64,000 bases of DNA from Loripinus fragilis (GCA_964019695.1 OZ026516.1:94612368-94676367), one strand, 5' to 3'; shown: positions 37,720-51,775, numbered from the stretch's first letter. Notes: generated from the sequence alone by a model not told the origin. Program-made: numbers and translations.

Positions 37720-38771
37720 TCATGAAACACATTACAACATAAATATTGTGCTGTGTTTCCACCCACCTGGTGAGCCAATCACTACCCTTTTTACAATCAA
37801 TGGTCTGTGACCTAAAGACCTCACCCTTGTCAGATAAATGACCCAAAATAGCCCTAAATTCCAGAAAAAATAAACATTTTAAAAGTTATTTTGTGCAAAA
37901 TAGAGAAAATTCTACTAATATTAGGAACAGCCAGAGGTTGTTAAGAGCAAAACTATATTTTCCATAAAATAAATTCAACTCAGTTGCATATAACTTAACC
38001 AAATGACCATTACTGTGATTAACGGAAACTTGCAAAAGGGCCTTTTTGACCCTATTTTGATAATTACAAGAACAAATACTTCAAAAATGCTTCAGCATAA
38101 CAATGAAAAATACAAATGCTCTGATATGGGAAACAGTGAGTTTTAGATAAATAAAATGAGGCTTATAGTATAGCCTGATAGTGCAGAATTGCAACTCACA
38201 TGCTTCACATCCCAATATGTGGTGCAAAACTGAGCCAACCATCAACCACTACCCACTAATTAGGCTCTTTTTCAGCAGTCATGATTATTTTTGTTTTATA
38301 AAGATGGACTTTTTGAAAGCTGAAATCATTATAGGACTTACTGGAATCAATACTAAGTATCACAAACATATAACAGGTCACAGACATAGCAGCCAAGGAA
38401 TACAACAAAACAGGCCTGATCATCCTCCTTAGGCCCTGGACTTGTAAATGTTTATCCATAGATCTACATTATAGCTTTTAAGTAAGCTCTGGTCCTGAAA
38501 ACTCTTAAATCATAATGAGGCTTCCATAGATTTACAGATTGGACCTAGTTCAATTAATATGCAAGAATGAGATACCCCAGTTACGGCCATGTTTTACCAC
38601 TTTTTGGTCCCTGAAGGTGGGCACCCTACATGGGAGGAAAATTGCTTTGAAAAAAAATATCAAAATACAAGGTCCTTTTTATAAGCCACACCAGTAAACT
38701 TAAAAAGTGTAGCAAACATATTCCCGTATATTAAATATGATTTTCTTTCCCGTATGTTTATTAGTGACCAA
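37720..38771 (+). repeat. Satellite unit 34, short class (1,052 bp)
   Basis: CCAGAAAAAATAAAC leader, GAATACAAC near 38399, GGCTTCCATAG near 38519 and CCCCAGTTAC near 38575. Copied as unit 39. Confidence 0.95.
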
Positions 38772-40184
38772 TCATGAAACACTTTACAACATAAATATTG
38801 TGCTGTGTTTCCACCCACCTGGTGAGCCAATCACTACCCTTTTTACAATCAATGGTCTGTGACCTAAAGACCTCACCCTTGTCAGATAAATGACCAAAAA
38901 TAGCCCTAAATTCCAGAAAAATAAACATTTTATGGCACATTTATATTGTTTGTATGCATTGTTTACCACAAAGCTATTATAGGGAACCCCTTGAACAACC
39001 CTATGCCCTACAAATATTACTGGTAAAATCATGGTACAGCAAAATAAAGGAAAAGTGAACAGATTCATTTTCTTATATCTCTGTTATTTTATATCTGAAA
39101 TGGCTTCAACTTCACTTATATAAGCTTTTACACCACTTTACAACATGGTATACTAAGAAGATGCATGTGCTTTACTGTCTTGAGTCTGATGTGGAGTTAT
39201 CCCATCCTCCCTCATTGACAAGGCCAAAATTTCTTGCTCCTAGCTATGGGACAGCATCCTTTCTTTACACATTAAATCAACATCTAATCATATAAAAGTT
39301 ATTTTGTGCAAAATAGAGAAATTTCTACTAATATTAGGAACAGCCAGAGGTTGTGAAGAGCAAAACTATATTTTCCATAAAATAAATTCAACTCAGTTGC
39401 ATATAACTTAACCAAATGACCATTACTGTGATTTACGGAAACTTGCGAAAGGGTCTTTTTGACCATATTTTGATAATTACAAGAACAAATACTTCAAAAA
39501 TGCTTCAGCATAACAATGAAAAATACAAATGCTCTGATATGGGAAACAGTGAGTTTTAGATAAATAAAATGAGGCTTATAATATAACCTGATAGTGCAGA
39601 ATTGCAACTCACATGCTTCACATCCCAATATGTGGTGCAAAACTGAGCCAACCATCAACCACTACCCACTAATTAGGCTCTTTTTCAGCAGTCATGATTA
39701 TTTTTGTTTTATAAAGATGGACTTTTTGAAAGCTGAAATCATTATAGGACTTACTGGAATCAATACTAAGTATCACAAACATATAACAGGTCACAGACAT
39801 AGCAGCCAAGGAATCCAACAAAACAGGCCTGATCATCCTCCTTAGGCCCTGGACTTGTAACTGTTTATCCATAGATCTACATTATAGCTTTTAAGTAAGC
39901 TCTGGTCCTGAAAACTCTTAAATCACAATGAGGCTGCCATAGATTTACAGATTGGACCTAGTTCAATCAATATGCAAGAATGAGATACCCCGGTTACAGC
40001 CATGTTTTACCACTTTTTGGTCCCTGAAGGTGGGCACCCTACATGGGAGGAAAATTGCTTTGAAAAAAAAATATCAAAATACAAGGTCCTTATATAAGCC
40101 ACACCAGTAAACTTAAAAAGTGTAGCAAACATATTCCTGTATATTAAATATGATTTTCTTTCCCGTATGTTTATTATTGACCAA
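38772..40184 (+). repeat. Satellite unit 35, long class (1,413 bp)
   Basis: Module at 38933-39294 with GAGTCTGATG and CATTGACAAGG, unlike 30-33. GGGTCTTTTT near 39450, GTAACTG near 39847 and GGTTACAGCC near 39993. CTTATATAAG form. Confidence 0.95.
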
Positions 40185-41235
40185 TCATGAAACACATTAC
40201 AACATAAATATTGTGCTGAGTTTCCACCCACCTGGTGAGCCAATCACTACCCTTTTTACAATCAATGGTTTGTGACCTAAAGACCTCACCCTTGTCAGAT
40301 AAATGACCAAAAATAGCCCTAAATTCCAGAAAAATAAACATTTTAAAAGTTATTTTGTGCAAAATAGAGAAAATTCTACTAATATTAGGAACAGCCAGAG
40401 GTTGTTAAGAGCAAAACTATATTTTCCATAAAATAAATTCAACTCAGTTGCATATAACTTAACCAAATGACCATTACTGTGATTAACGGAAACTTGCGAC
40501 AGGGCCTTTTTGACCCTATTTTGATAATTACAAGAACAAATACTTCAAAAATGCTTCAGCATAACAATGAAAAATACAAGTGCTCTGATATGGGAAACAG
40601 TGAGTTTTAAATAAATAAAATGAGGCTTATAGTATAGCCTGATAGTGCAGAATTGCAACTCACATGCTTCACATCCCAATATGTGGTGCAAAACTGAGCC
40701 AACCATCAACCACTACCCACTAATTAGGCTCTTTTTCAGCAGTCATGATTATTTTTGTTTTATAAAGATGGACTTTTTGAAAGCTGAAATCATTATAGGA
40801 CTTACTGGAATCAATACTAAGTATCACAAACATATAACAGGTCACAGACATAGTAGCCAAGGAATCCAACAAAACAGGCCTGATCATCCTCCTTAGGCCC
40901 TGGACTTGTAAATGTTTATCCATAGATCTACATTATAGCTTTTAAGTAAGCTCTGGTCCTGAAAACTCTTAAATCACAATGAGGCTGCCATAGATTTACA
41001 GATTGGACCTAGTTCAATCAATATGCAAGAATGAGATACCCCGGTTACGGCCATGTTTTACCACTTTTTGGTCCCTGAAGGTGGGCACCCTACATGGGAG
41101 GAAAATTGCTTTGAAAAAAAATATCAAAATACAAGGTCCTTTTAATAAGCCACACCAGTAAACTTAAAAAGTGTAGCAAACATATTCCTGTATATTAAAT
41201 ATGATTTTCTTTCCCGTATGTTTATTATTGACTAA
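40185..41235 (+). repeat. Satellite unit 36, short class (1,051 bp)
   Basis: Private GGTTTGTGACC near 40267 and GCGACAGGG near 40496. ACAAGTGCTC, GTTTTAAATAAAT, CATAGTAGCC and CTTTTAATAAGCC are shared with unit 41. Confidence 0.95.
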
Positions 41236-42285
41236 TCATGAAACACTTTACAACATAAATATTGTGCTGAGTTTCCACCCACCTGGTGAGCCAATCACTA
41301 CCCTTTTTACAATCAATGGTCTGTGACCTAAAGACCTCACCCTTGTCAGATAAATGACCCAAAATAGCCCTAAATTCCAAAAAATAAACATTTTAAAAGT
41401 TATTTTGTGCAAAATAGAGAAAATTCTTCTAATATTAGGAACAGCCAGAGGTTGTTAAGAGCAAAACTATATTTTCCATAAAATAAATTCAACTCAGTTG
41501 CATATAACTTAACCAAATGACCATTACTGTGATTAACAGAAACTTGCGAAAGGGCCTTTTAGACCCTATTTTGATAATTACAAGAACAAATACTTCAAAA
41601 ATGCTTCAGCATAACAATGAAAAATACAAATGCTCTGATATGGGAAACAGTGAGTTTTAGATAAATAAAATGAGGCTTATAGTATAGCCTGATAGTGCAG
41701 AATTGCAACTCACATGCTTCACATCCCAATATGTGGTGCAAAACTGAGCCAACCATCAACCACTACCCACTAATTAGGCTCATTTTCAGCAGTCATGATT
41801 ATTTTTGTTTTATAAAGATGGACTTTTTGAAAGCTGAAATCATTATAGGACTTACTGGAATCAATACTAAGTATCACAAACATATAACAGGTCACAGACA
41901 TAGCAGCCAAGGAATCCAACAAAACAGGCCTGATCATCCACCTTAGGCCCTGGACTTGTAAATGTTTATCCATAGATCTACATTATAGCTTTTAAGTAAG
42001 CTCTGGTCCTGAAAACTCTTAAATCATAATGAGGCTGCCATAGATTTACAGATTGGACCTAGTTCAATTAATATGCAAGAATGAGATACCCCGGTTACGG
42101 CCATGTTTTACCACTTTTTGGTCCCTGAAGGTGGGCACCCTACATGGGAGGAAAATTGCTTTGAAAAAAAATATCAAAATACAAGGTCCTTTTTATAAGC
42201 CACACCAGTAAACTTAAAAAGTGTAGCAAACATATTCCCGTATATTAAATATGATTTTCTTTCCCGTATGTTTATTAGTGACCAA
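41236..42285 (+). repeat. Satellite unit 37, short class, chimeric
   Basis: The 5' third matches units 42 and 43 (TTAACAGAAAC near 41533, CCAAAAAATAAAC). From CTCATTTTCAGC near 41780 it matches unit 32. The exchange lies between about 41540 and 41781. Private CTTCTAATATT near 41427 and TTTTAGACCC near 41558; CATCCACC near 41937 is shared with unit 29. Confidence 0.93.
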
Positions 42286-43698
42286 TCATGAAACACTTTA
42301 CAACATAAATATTGTGCTGTGTTTCCACCCACCTGGTGAGCCAATCACTACCCTTTTTACAATCAATGGTCTGTGACCTAAAGACCTCACCCTTGTCAGA
42401 TAAATGACCAAAAATAGCCCTAAATTCCAGAAAAATAAACATTTTATGGCACATTTATATTGTTTGTATGCATTGTTTACCACAAAGCTATTATAGGGAA
42501 CCCCTTGAACAACCCTATGCCCTACAAATATTACTGGTAAAATCATGGTACAGCAAAATAAAGGAAAAGTGAACAGATTCATTTTCTTATATCTCTGTTA
42601 TTTTATATCTGAAATGGCTTCAACTTCACTTATATAAGCTTTTACACCACTTTACAACATGGTATACTAAGAAGATGCATGTGCTTTACTGTCTTGAGTT
42701 TGATGTGGAGTTATCCCATCCTCCCTCATTGAGAAGGCCAAAATTTCTTGCTCCTAGCTATGGGACAGCATCCTTTCTTTACACATTAAATCAACATCTA
42801 ATCATATAAAAGTTATTTTGTGCAAAATAGAGAAATTTCTACTAATATTAGGAACAGCCAGAGGTTGTGAAGAGCAAAACTATATTTTCCATAAAATAAA
42901 TTCAACTCAGTTGCATATAACTTAACCAAATGACCATTACTGTGATTTACGGAAACTTGCGAAAGGGCCTTTTTGACCATATTTTAATAATTACAAGAAC
43001 AAATACTTCAAAAATGCTTCAGCATAACAATGAAAAATACAAATGCTCTGATATGGGAAACAGTGAGTTTTAGATAAATAAAATGAGGCTTATGATATAA
43101 CCTGATAGTGCAGAATTGCAACTCACATGCTTCACATCCCAATATGTGGTGCAAAACTGAGCCAACCATCAACCACTACCCACTAATTAGGCTCTTTTTC
43201 AGCAGTCATGATTATTTTTGTTTTATAAAGATGGACTTTTTGAAAGCTGAAATCATTATAGGACTTACTGGAATCAATACTAAGTATCACAAACATATAA
43301 CAGGTCACAGACATAGCAGCCAAGGAATCCAACAAAACAGGCCTGATCATCCTCCTTAGGCCCTGGACTTGTAAATGTTTATCCATAGATCTACATTATA
43401 GCTTTTAAGTAAGCTCTGGTCCTGAAAACTCTTAAATCACAATGAGGCTGCCATAGATTTACAGATTGGACCTAGTTCAATCAATATGCAAGAATGGGAT
43501 ACCCCGGTTACGGCCATGTTTTACCACTTTTTGGTCCCTGAAGGTGGGCACCCTACATGGGAGGAAAATTGCTTTGAAAAAAAAATATCAAAATACAAGG
43601 TCCTTATATAAGCCACACCAGTAAACTTAAAAAGTGTAGCAAACATATTCCTGTATATTAAATATGATTTTCTTTCCCGTATGTTTATTATTGACCAA
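42286..43698 (+). repeat. Satellite unit 38, long class (1,413 bp)
   Basis: Module at 42447-42808. Copy of unit 33 at 5,979 bp, with ATTTTAATAATTAC. Confidence 0.95.
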
Positions 43699-44750
43699 TC
43701 ATGAAACACATTACAACATAAATATTGTGCTGTGTTTCCACCCACCTGGTGAGCCAATCACTACCCTTTTTACAATCAATGGTCTGTGACCTAAAGACCT
43801 CACCCTTGTCAGATAAATGACCCAAAATAGCCCTAAATTCCAGAAAAAATAAACATTTTAAAAGTTATTTTGTGCAAAATAGAGAAAATTCTACTAATAT
43901 TAGGAACAGCCAGAGGTTGTTAAGAGCAAAACTATATTTTCCATAAAATAAATTCAACTCAGTTGCATATAACTTAACCAAATGACCATTACTGTGATTA
44001 ACGGAAACTTGCAAAAGGGCCTTTTTGACCCTATTTTGATAATTACAAGAACAAATACTTCAAAAATGCTTCAGCATAACAATGAAAAATACAAATGCTC
44101 TGATATGGGAAACATTGAGTTTTAGATAAATAAAATGAGGCTTATAGTATAGCCTGATAGTGCAGAATTGCAACTCACATGCTTCACATCCCAATATGTG
44201 GTGCAAAACTGAGCCAACCATCAACCACTACCCACTAATTAGGCTCTTTTTCAGCAGTCATGATTATTTTTGTTTTATAAAGATGGACTTTTTGAAAGCT
44301 GAAATCATTATAGGACTTACTGGAATCAATACTAAGTATCACAAACATATAACAGGTCACAGACATAGCAGCCAAGGAATACAACAAAACAGGCCTGATC
44401 ATCCTCCTTAGGCCCTGGACTTGTAAATGTTTATCCATAGATCTACATTATAGCTTTTAAGTAAGCTCTGGTCCTGAAAACTCTTAAATCATAATGAGGC
44501 TTCCATAGATTTACAGATTGGACCTAGTTCAATTAATATGCAAGAATGAGATACCCCAGTTACGGCCATGTTTTACCACTTTTTGGTCCCTGAAGGTGGG
44601 CACCCTACATGGGAGGAAAATTGCTTTGAAAAAAAATATCAAAATACAAGGTCCTTTTTATAAGCCACACCAGTAAACTTAAAAAGTGTAGCAAACATAT
44701 TCCCGTATATTAAATATGATTTTCTTTCCCGTATGTTTATTAGTGACCAA
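43699..44750 (+). repeat. Satellite unit 39, short class (1,052 bp)
   Basis: Copy of unit 34. Private AACATTGAG at 44112. Confidence 0.95.
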
Positions 44751-46164
44751 TCATGAAACACTTTACAACATAAATATTGTGCTGTGTTTCCACCCACCTG
44801 GTGAGCCAATCACTACCCTTTTTACAATCAATGGTCTGTGACCTAAAGACCTCACCTTTGTCAGATAAATAACCAAAAATAGCCCTAAATTCCAGAAAAA
44901 TAAACATTTTATGGCACATTTATATTGTTTGTATGCATTGTTTACCACAAAGCTATTATAGGGAACCCCTTGAACAACCCTATGCCCTACAAATATTACT
45001 GGTAAAATCATGGTACAGCAAAATAAAGGAAAAGTGAACAGATTCATTTTCTTATATCTCTGTTATTTTATATCTGAAATGGCTTCAACTTCACTTATAT
45101 AAGCTTTTACACCACTTTACAACATGGTATACTAAGAAGATGCATGTGCTTTACTGTCTTGAGTCTGATGTGGAGTTATCCCATCCTCCCTCATTGACAA
45201 GGCCAAAATTTCTTGCTCCTAGCTATGGGACAGCATCCTTTCTTTACACATTAAATCAACATCTAATCATATAAAAGTTATTTTGTGCAAAATAGAGAAA
45301 TTTCTACTAATATTAGGAACAGCCAGAGGTTGTGAAGAGCAAAACTATATTTTCCATAAAATAAATTCAACTCAGTTGCATATAACTTAACCAAATGACC
45401 ATTACTGTGATTTACGGAAACTTGCAAAAGGGTCTTTTTGACCATATTTTGATAATTACAAGAACAAATACTTCAAAAATGCTTCAGCATAACAATGAAA
45501 AATACAAATGCTCTGATATGGGAAACAGTGAGTTTTAGATAAATAAATTGAGGCTTATAATATAACCTGATAGTGCAGAATTGCAACTCACATGCTTCAC
45601 ATCCCAATATGTGGTGCAAAACTGAGCCAACCATCAACCACTACCCACTAATTAGGCTCTTTTTTAGCAGTCATGATTATTTTTGTTTTATAAAGATGGA
45701 CTTTTTGAAAGCTGAAATCATTATAGGACTTACTGGAATCAATACTAAGTATCACAAACATATAACAGGTCACAGACATAGCAGCCAAGGAATCCAACAA
45801 AACAGGCCTGATCATCCTCCTTAGGCCCTGGACTTGTAAATGTTTATCCATAGATCTACATTATAGCTTTTAAGTAAGCTCTGGTCCTGAAAACTCTTAA
45901 ATCACAATGAGGCTGCCATAGATTTACAGATTGGACCTAGTTCAATCAATATGCAAGAATGAGATACCCCGGTTACAGCCATGTTTTACCACTTTTTGGT
46001 CCCTGAAGGTGGGCACCCTACATGGGAGGAAAATTGCTTTGAAAAAAAAAATATCAAAATACAAGGTCCTTATATAAGCCACACCAGTAAACTTAAAAAG
46101 TGTAGCAAACATATTCCTGTATATTAAATATGATTTTCTTTCCCGTATGTTTATTATTGACCAA
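44751..46164 (+). repeat. Satellite unit 40, long class (1,414 bp)
   Basis: Module at 44912-45273. Copy of unit 35 with private CACCTTTGTC, AAATAACC, TGCAAAAGGGTC, AAATTGAGG near 45545 and TTTTTTAGCAG near 45660. Its A-run is 10 long. It has GTAAATG where unit 35 has GTAACTG. Confidence 0.95.
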
Positions 46165-47215
46165 TCATGAAACACATTACAACATAAATATTGTGCTGAG
46201 TTTCCACCCACCTGGTGAGCCAATCACTACCCTTTTTACAATCAATGGTCTGTGACCTAAAGACCTCACCCTTGTCAGATAAATGACCAAAAATAGCCCT
46301 AAATTCCAGAAAAATAAACATTTTAAAAGTTATTTTGTGCAAAATAGAGAAAATTCTACTAATATTAGGAACAGCCAGAGGTTGTTAAGAGCAAAACTAT
46401 ATTTTCCATAAAATAAATTCAACTCAGTTGCATATAACTTAACCAAATGACCATTACTGTGATTAACGGAAACTTGCGAAAGGGCCTTTTTGACCCTATT
46501 TTGATAATTACAAGAACAAATACTTCAAAAATGCTTCAGCATAACAATGAAAAATACAAGTGCTCTGATATGGGAAACAGTGAGTTTTAAATAAATAAAA
46601 TGAGGCTTATAGTATAGCCTGATAGTGCAGAATTGCAACTCACATGCTTCACATCCCAATATGTGGTGCAAAACTGAGCCAACCATCAACCACTACCCAC
46701 TAATTAGGCTCTTTTTCAGCAGTCATGATTATTTTTGTTTTATAAAGATGGACTTTTTGAAAGCTGAAATCATTATAGGACTTACTGGAATCAATACTAA
46801 GTATCACAAACATATAACAGGTCACAGACATAGTAGCCAAGGAATCCAACAAAACAGGCCTGATCATCCTCCTTAGGCCCTGGACTTGTAAATGTTTATC
46901 CATAGATCTACATTATAGCTTTTAAGTAAGCTCTGGTCCTGAAAACTCTTAAATCACAATGAGGCTGCCATAGATTTACAGATTGGACCTAGTTCAATCA
47001 ATATGCAAGAATGAGATACCCCGGTTACGGCCATGTTTTACCACTTTTTGGTCCCTGAAGGTGGGCACCCTACATGGGAGGAAAATTGCTTTGAAAAAAA
47101 ATATCAAAATACATGGTCCTTTTAATAAGCCACACCAGTAAACTTAAAAAGTGTAGCAAACATATTCCTGTATATTAAATATGATTTTCTTTCCCATATG
47201 TTTATTATTGACTAA
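46165..47215 (+). repeat. Satellite unit 41, short class (1,051 bp)
   Basis: Copy of unit 36 without its two private changes. Private ACATGGTCC near 47112 and CCCATATG near 47193 (CpG to CpA). Confidence 0.95.
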
Positions 47216-48265
47216 TCATGAAACACTTTACAACATAAATATTGTGCTGAGTTTCCACCCACCTGGTGAGCCAATCACTACCCTTTTTACAATCAATGGT
47301 CTGTGACCTAAAGACCTCACCCTTGTCAGATAAATGACCCAAAATAGCCCTAAATTCCAAAAAATAAACATTTTAAAAGTTATTTTGTGCAAAATAGAGA
47401 AAATTCTACTAATATTAGGAACAGCCAGAGGTTGTTAAGAGCAAAACTATATTTTCCATAAAATAAATTCAACTCAGTTGCATATAACTTAACCAAATGA
47501 CCATTACTGTGATTAACAGAAACTTGCGAAAGGGCCTTTTTGACCCTATTTTGATAATTACAAGAACAAATACTTCAAAAATGCTTCAGCATAACAATGA
47601 AAAATACAAATGCTCTGATATGGGAAACAGTGAGTTTTAGATAAATAAAATGAGGCTTATAGTATAGCCTGATAGTGCAGAATTGCAACTCACATGCTTC
47701 ACATCCCAATATGTGGTGCAAAACTGAGCCAACCATCAACCACTACCCACTAATTAGGCTCTTTTTCAGCAGTCATGATTATTTTTGTTTTATAAAGATG
47801 GACTTTTTGAAAGCTGAAATCATTATAGGACTTACTGGAATCAATACTAAGTATCACAAACATATAACAGGTCACAGACATAGCAGCCAAGGAATCCAAC
47901 AAAACAGGCCTGATCATCCTCCTTAGGCCCTGGACTTGTAAATGTTTATCCATAGATCTACATTATAGCTTTTAAGTAAGCTCTGGTCCTGAAAACTCTT
48001 AAATCATAATGAGGCTGCCATAGATTTACAGATTGGACCTAGTTCAATTAATATGCAAGAATGAGATACCCCGGTTACGGCCATGTTTTACCACTTTTTG
48101 GTCCCTGAAGGTGGGCACCCTACATGGGAGGAAAATTGCTTTGAAAAAAAATATCAAAATACAAGGTCCTTTTAATAAGCCACACCAGTAAACTTAAAAA
48201 GTGTAGCAAACATATTCCTGTATATTAAATATGATTTTCTTTCCCGTATGTTTATTATTGACTAA
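47216..48265 (+). repeat. Satellite unit 42, short class (1,050 bp)
   Basis: TTAACAGAAAC near 47513 (CpG lost) and CTTTTAATAAGCC near 48168. Nearly identical to unit 43 over most of its length. Confidence 0.95.
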
Positions 48266-49315
48266 TCATGAAACACTTTACAACATAAATATTGTGCTGA
48301 GTTTCCACCCACCTGGTGAGCCAATCACTACCCTTTTTACAATCAATGGTCTGTGACCTAAAGACCTCACCCTTGTCAGATAAATGACCCAAAATAGCCC
48401 TAAATTCCAAAAAATAAACATTTTAAAAGTTATTTTGTGCAAAATAGAGAAAATTCTACTAATATTAGGAACAGCCAGAGGTTGTTAAGAGCAAAACTAT
48501 ATTTTCCATAAAATAAATTCAACTCAGTTGCATATAACTTAACCAAATGACCATTACTGTGATTAACAGAAACTTGCGAAAGGGCCTTTTTGACCCTATT
48601 TTGATAATTACAAGAACAAATACTTCAAAAATGCTTCAGCATAACAATGAAAAATACAAATGCTCTGATATGGGAAACAGTGAGTTTTAGATAAATAAAA
48701 TGAGGCTTATAGTATAGCCTGATAGTGCAGAATTGCAACTCACATGCTTCACATCCCAATATGTGGTGCAAAACTGAGCCAACCATCAACCACTACCCAC
48801 TAATTAGGCTCTTTTTCAGCAGTCATGATTATTTTTGTTTTATAAAGATGGACTTTTTGAAAGCTGAAATCATTATAGGACTTACTGGAATCAATACTAA
48901 GTATCACAAACATATAACAGGTCACAGACATAGCAGCCAAGGAATCCAACAAAACAGGCCTGATCATCCTCCTTAGGCCCTGGACTTGTAAATGTTTATC
49001 CATAGATCTACATTATAGCTTTTAAGTAAGCTCTGGTCCTGAAAACTCTTAAATCATAATGAGGCTGCCATAGATTTACAGATTGGACCTAGTTCAATTA
49101 ATATGCAAGAATGAGATACCCCGGTTACGGCCATGTTTTACCACTTTTTGGTCCCTGAAGGTGGGCACCCTACATGGGAGGAAAATTGCTTTGAAAAAAA
49201 ATATCAAAATACAAGGTCCTTTTTATAAGCCACACCAGTAAACTTAAAAAGTGTAGCAAACATCTTCTCGTATATTAAATATTATTTTCTTTCCCGTATG
49301 TTTATTATTGACTAA
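48266..49315 (+). repeat. Satellite unit 43, short class (1,050 bp)
   Basis: TTAACAGAAAC, as in 42. The end is divergent: CATCTTCTCGTAT near 49261 and AATATTATTTTC near 49278. Confidence 0.95.
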
Positions 49316-50727
49316 TCATGAAACACTTTACAACATAAATATTGTGCTGAGTTTCCACCCACCTGGTGAGCCAATCACTACCCTTTTTACAATCAATGGT
49401 CTGTGACCTAAAGACCTCACCCTTCTCAGATAAATGACCCAAAATAGCCCTAAATTCCAACAAATAAACATTTTATGGCACATTTATATTGTTTGTATGC
49501 ATTGTTTACCACAAAGCTATTATAGGGAACCCCTTTAACAACCCAATGCCCTACAAATATTACTGGTAAAATCATGGTACAGCAAAATAAAGGAAAAGTG
49601 AACAGTTTCATTTTCTAATATCTCTGTTATTTTATATCTGAAATGGCTTCAACTTCACTTATATACGCTTTTACACCACTTTACAACATGGTATACCAAG
49701 AAGATGCATGTGCTTTACTGTCATGAGTCTGATGTGGAGTTATCCCATCCTCCCTCATTGACAAGGCCAAAATTTCTTGCTCCTAGCTATGGGACAGCAT
49801 CCTTTCTTTACACATTAAATCAACATCTAATCATATAAAAGTTATTTTGTGCAAAATAGAGAAATTTCTACTAATATTAGGAACAGCCAGAGGTTGTGAA
49901 GAGCAAAACTATATTTTCCATAAAATAAATTCAACTCAGTTGCATATAACTTAACCAAATGAACATTACTGTGATTTACAGAAACTTGCGAAAGGGCCTT
50001 TTTGACCATATTTTGATAATTACAAGAACAAATACTTCAAAAATGCTTCAGCATAACAATGAAAAATACAAATGCTCTGATATGGGAAACAGTGAGTTTT
50101 AGATAAATAAAATGAGGCTTATAGTATAGCCTGATAGTGCAGAATTGCAACTCACATGCTTCACATCCCAATATGTGGTGCAAAACTGAGCCAACCATCA
50201 ACCACTACCCACTAATTAGGCTCTTTTTCAGCAGTCATGATTATTTTTGTTTTATAAAGATGGACTTTTTGAAAGCTGAAATCATTATAGGACTTACTGG
50301 AATCAATACTAAGTATCACAAACATATAACAGGTCACAGACATAGCAGCCAAGGAATCCAACAGAACAGGCCTGATCATCCTCCTTAGGCCCTGGACTTG
50401 TAACTGTTTATCCATAGATCTACATTATAGCTTTTAAGTAAGCTCTGGTCCTGAAAACTCTTAAATCACAATGAGGCTGCCATAGATTTACAGATTGGAC
50501 CTAGTTCAATCAAAATGCAAGAATGAGATACCCCCGTTACGGCCATGTTTTACCGCTTTTTTGTCCCTGAAGGTGGGCACCCTACATGGGAGGAAAATTG
50601 CATTGAAAACAAAATATCAAAATACAAGGTCCTTATATAAGCCACACCAGTAAACTTAAAAAGTGTAGCAAACATATTCCTGTATATTAAATATGATTTT
50701 CTTTCCCGTATGTTTATTATTGACCAA
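49316..50727 (+). repeat. Satellite unit 44, long class (1,412 bp)
   Basis: Module at 49476-49837 with many private changes: CAACCCAATGCC, TTCTAATATC and TATATACGC near 49662. GTATACCAAG is shared with 52, 53 and 55, and GTCATGAGTC with 53 and 55. ATCAAAATGC near 50509 and GATACCCCCG. The A-run is broken by a C near 50610. Confidence 0.95.
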
Positions 50728-51775
50728 TCATGAAACACATTACAACATAAATATTGTGCTGAGTTTCCACCCACCTGGTGAGCCAATCACTACCCTTTTT
50801 ACAATCAATGGTCTGTGACCTAAAGACCTCACCCTTGTCAGATAAATGACCCAAAATAGCCCTAAATTCCAAAAATAAACATTTTAAAAGTTATTTTGTG
50901 CATAATAGAGAAAATTCTACTAATATTAGGAACAGCCAGAGGTTGTTAAGAGCAAAACTATATTTTCCATAAAATAAATTCAACTCAGTTGCATATAACT
51001 TAACCAAATGACCATTACTGTGATTAACGGAAACTTGCGAAAGGGCCTTTTTGACACTATTTTGATAATTACAAGAACAAATACTTCAAAAATGCTTCAG
51101 CATAACAATGAAAAATACAAATGCTCTGATATGGGAAACAGTGAGTTTTAGATAAATAAAATGAGGCTTATGATATAACCTGATAGTGCAGAATTGCAAC
51201 TCACATGCTTCACATCCCAATATGTGGTGCAAAACAGAGCCAACCATCAACCACTACCCACTAATTAGGCTCTTTTTCAGCAGTCATGATTATTTTTGTT
51301 TTATAAAGATGGACTTTTTGAAAGCTGAAATCATTATAGGACTTACTGGAATCAATACTAAGTATCACAATCATATAACAGGTCACAGACATAGCAGCCA
51401 AGGAATCCAACAAAACAGGCCTGATCATCCTCCTTAGGCCCTGGACTTGTAACTGTTTATCCATAGATCTACATTATAGCTTTTAAGTAAGCTCTGGTCC
51501 TGAAAACTCTTAAATCACAATGAGGCTGCCATAGATTTACAGATTGGACCTAGTTCAATCAAAATGCAAGAATGAGATACCCCCGTTACGGCCATGTTTT
51601 ACCACTTTTTTGTCTCTGAAGGTGGGCACCCTGATGGGAGGAAAATTGCATTGAAAAAAAAATATCAAAATACAAGGTCCTTATATAAGCCACACCAGTA
51701 AACTTAAAAAGTGTAGCAAACATATTCCTGTATATTAAATATGATTTTCTTTCCCGTATGTTTATTATTGACCAA
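50728..51775 (+). repeat. Satellite unit 45, short class (1,048 bp)
   Basis: GCATAATAGAG near 50901 is shared with 46. GACACTATT, AAACAGAGCC near 51232, CACAATCATAT near 51366, and a short indel in ACCCTGATGGG near 51628. CTTATATAAG form. Confidence 0.95.

Larger units (their letters stand above)
35256..47215 (+). repeat. Higher-order repeat: five-unit block, two copies of 5,980 bp (35256-41235 and 41236-47215)
   Basis: Units 32-36 (S L S L S) recur as 37-41 in the same order with private markers kept. 33 and 38 have ATTTTAATAATTAC. 34 and 39 have GAATACAAC, GGCTTCCATAG and CCCCAGTTAC. 35 and 40 have GGGTCTTTTT and GGTTACAGCC. 36 and 41 have ACAAGTGCTC, GTTTTAAATAAAT and CATAGTAGCC. 32 and 37 share CTCATTTTCAGC. 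Scattered single-base differences (AACATTGAG at 44112, AAATAACC near 44867, TGCAAAAGGG near 45424) show the copies are not identical. The 5' third of unit 37 matches unit 42 rather than 32. Confidence 0.92.

Noticed and set aside
35256..47215. The 5,980-bp duplication as an assembly artefact
   Set aside because: Scattered single-base differences between the copies, and a chimeric unit 37 at the boundary, favour a real duplication. Long reads would settle it.
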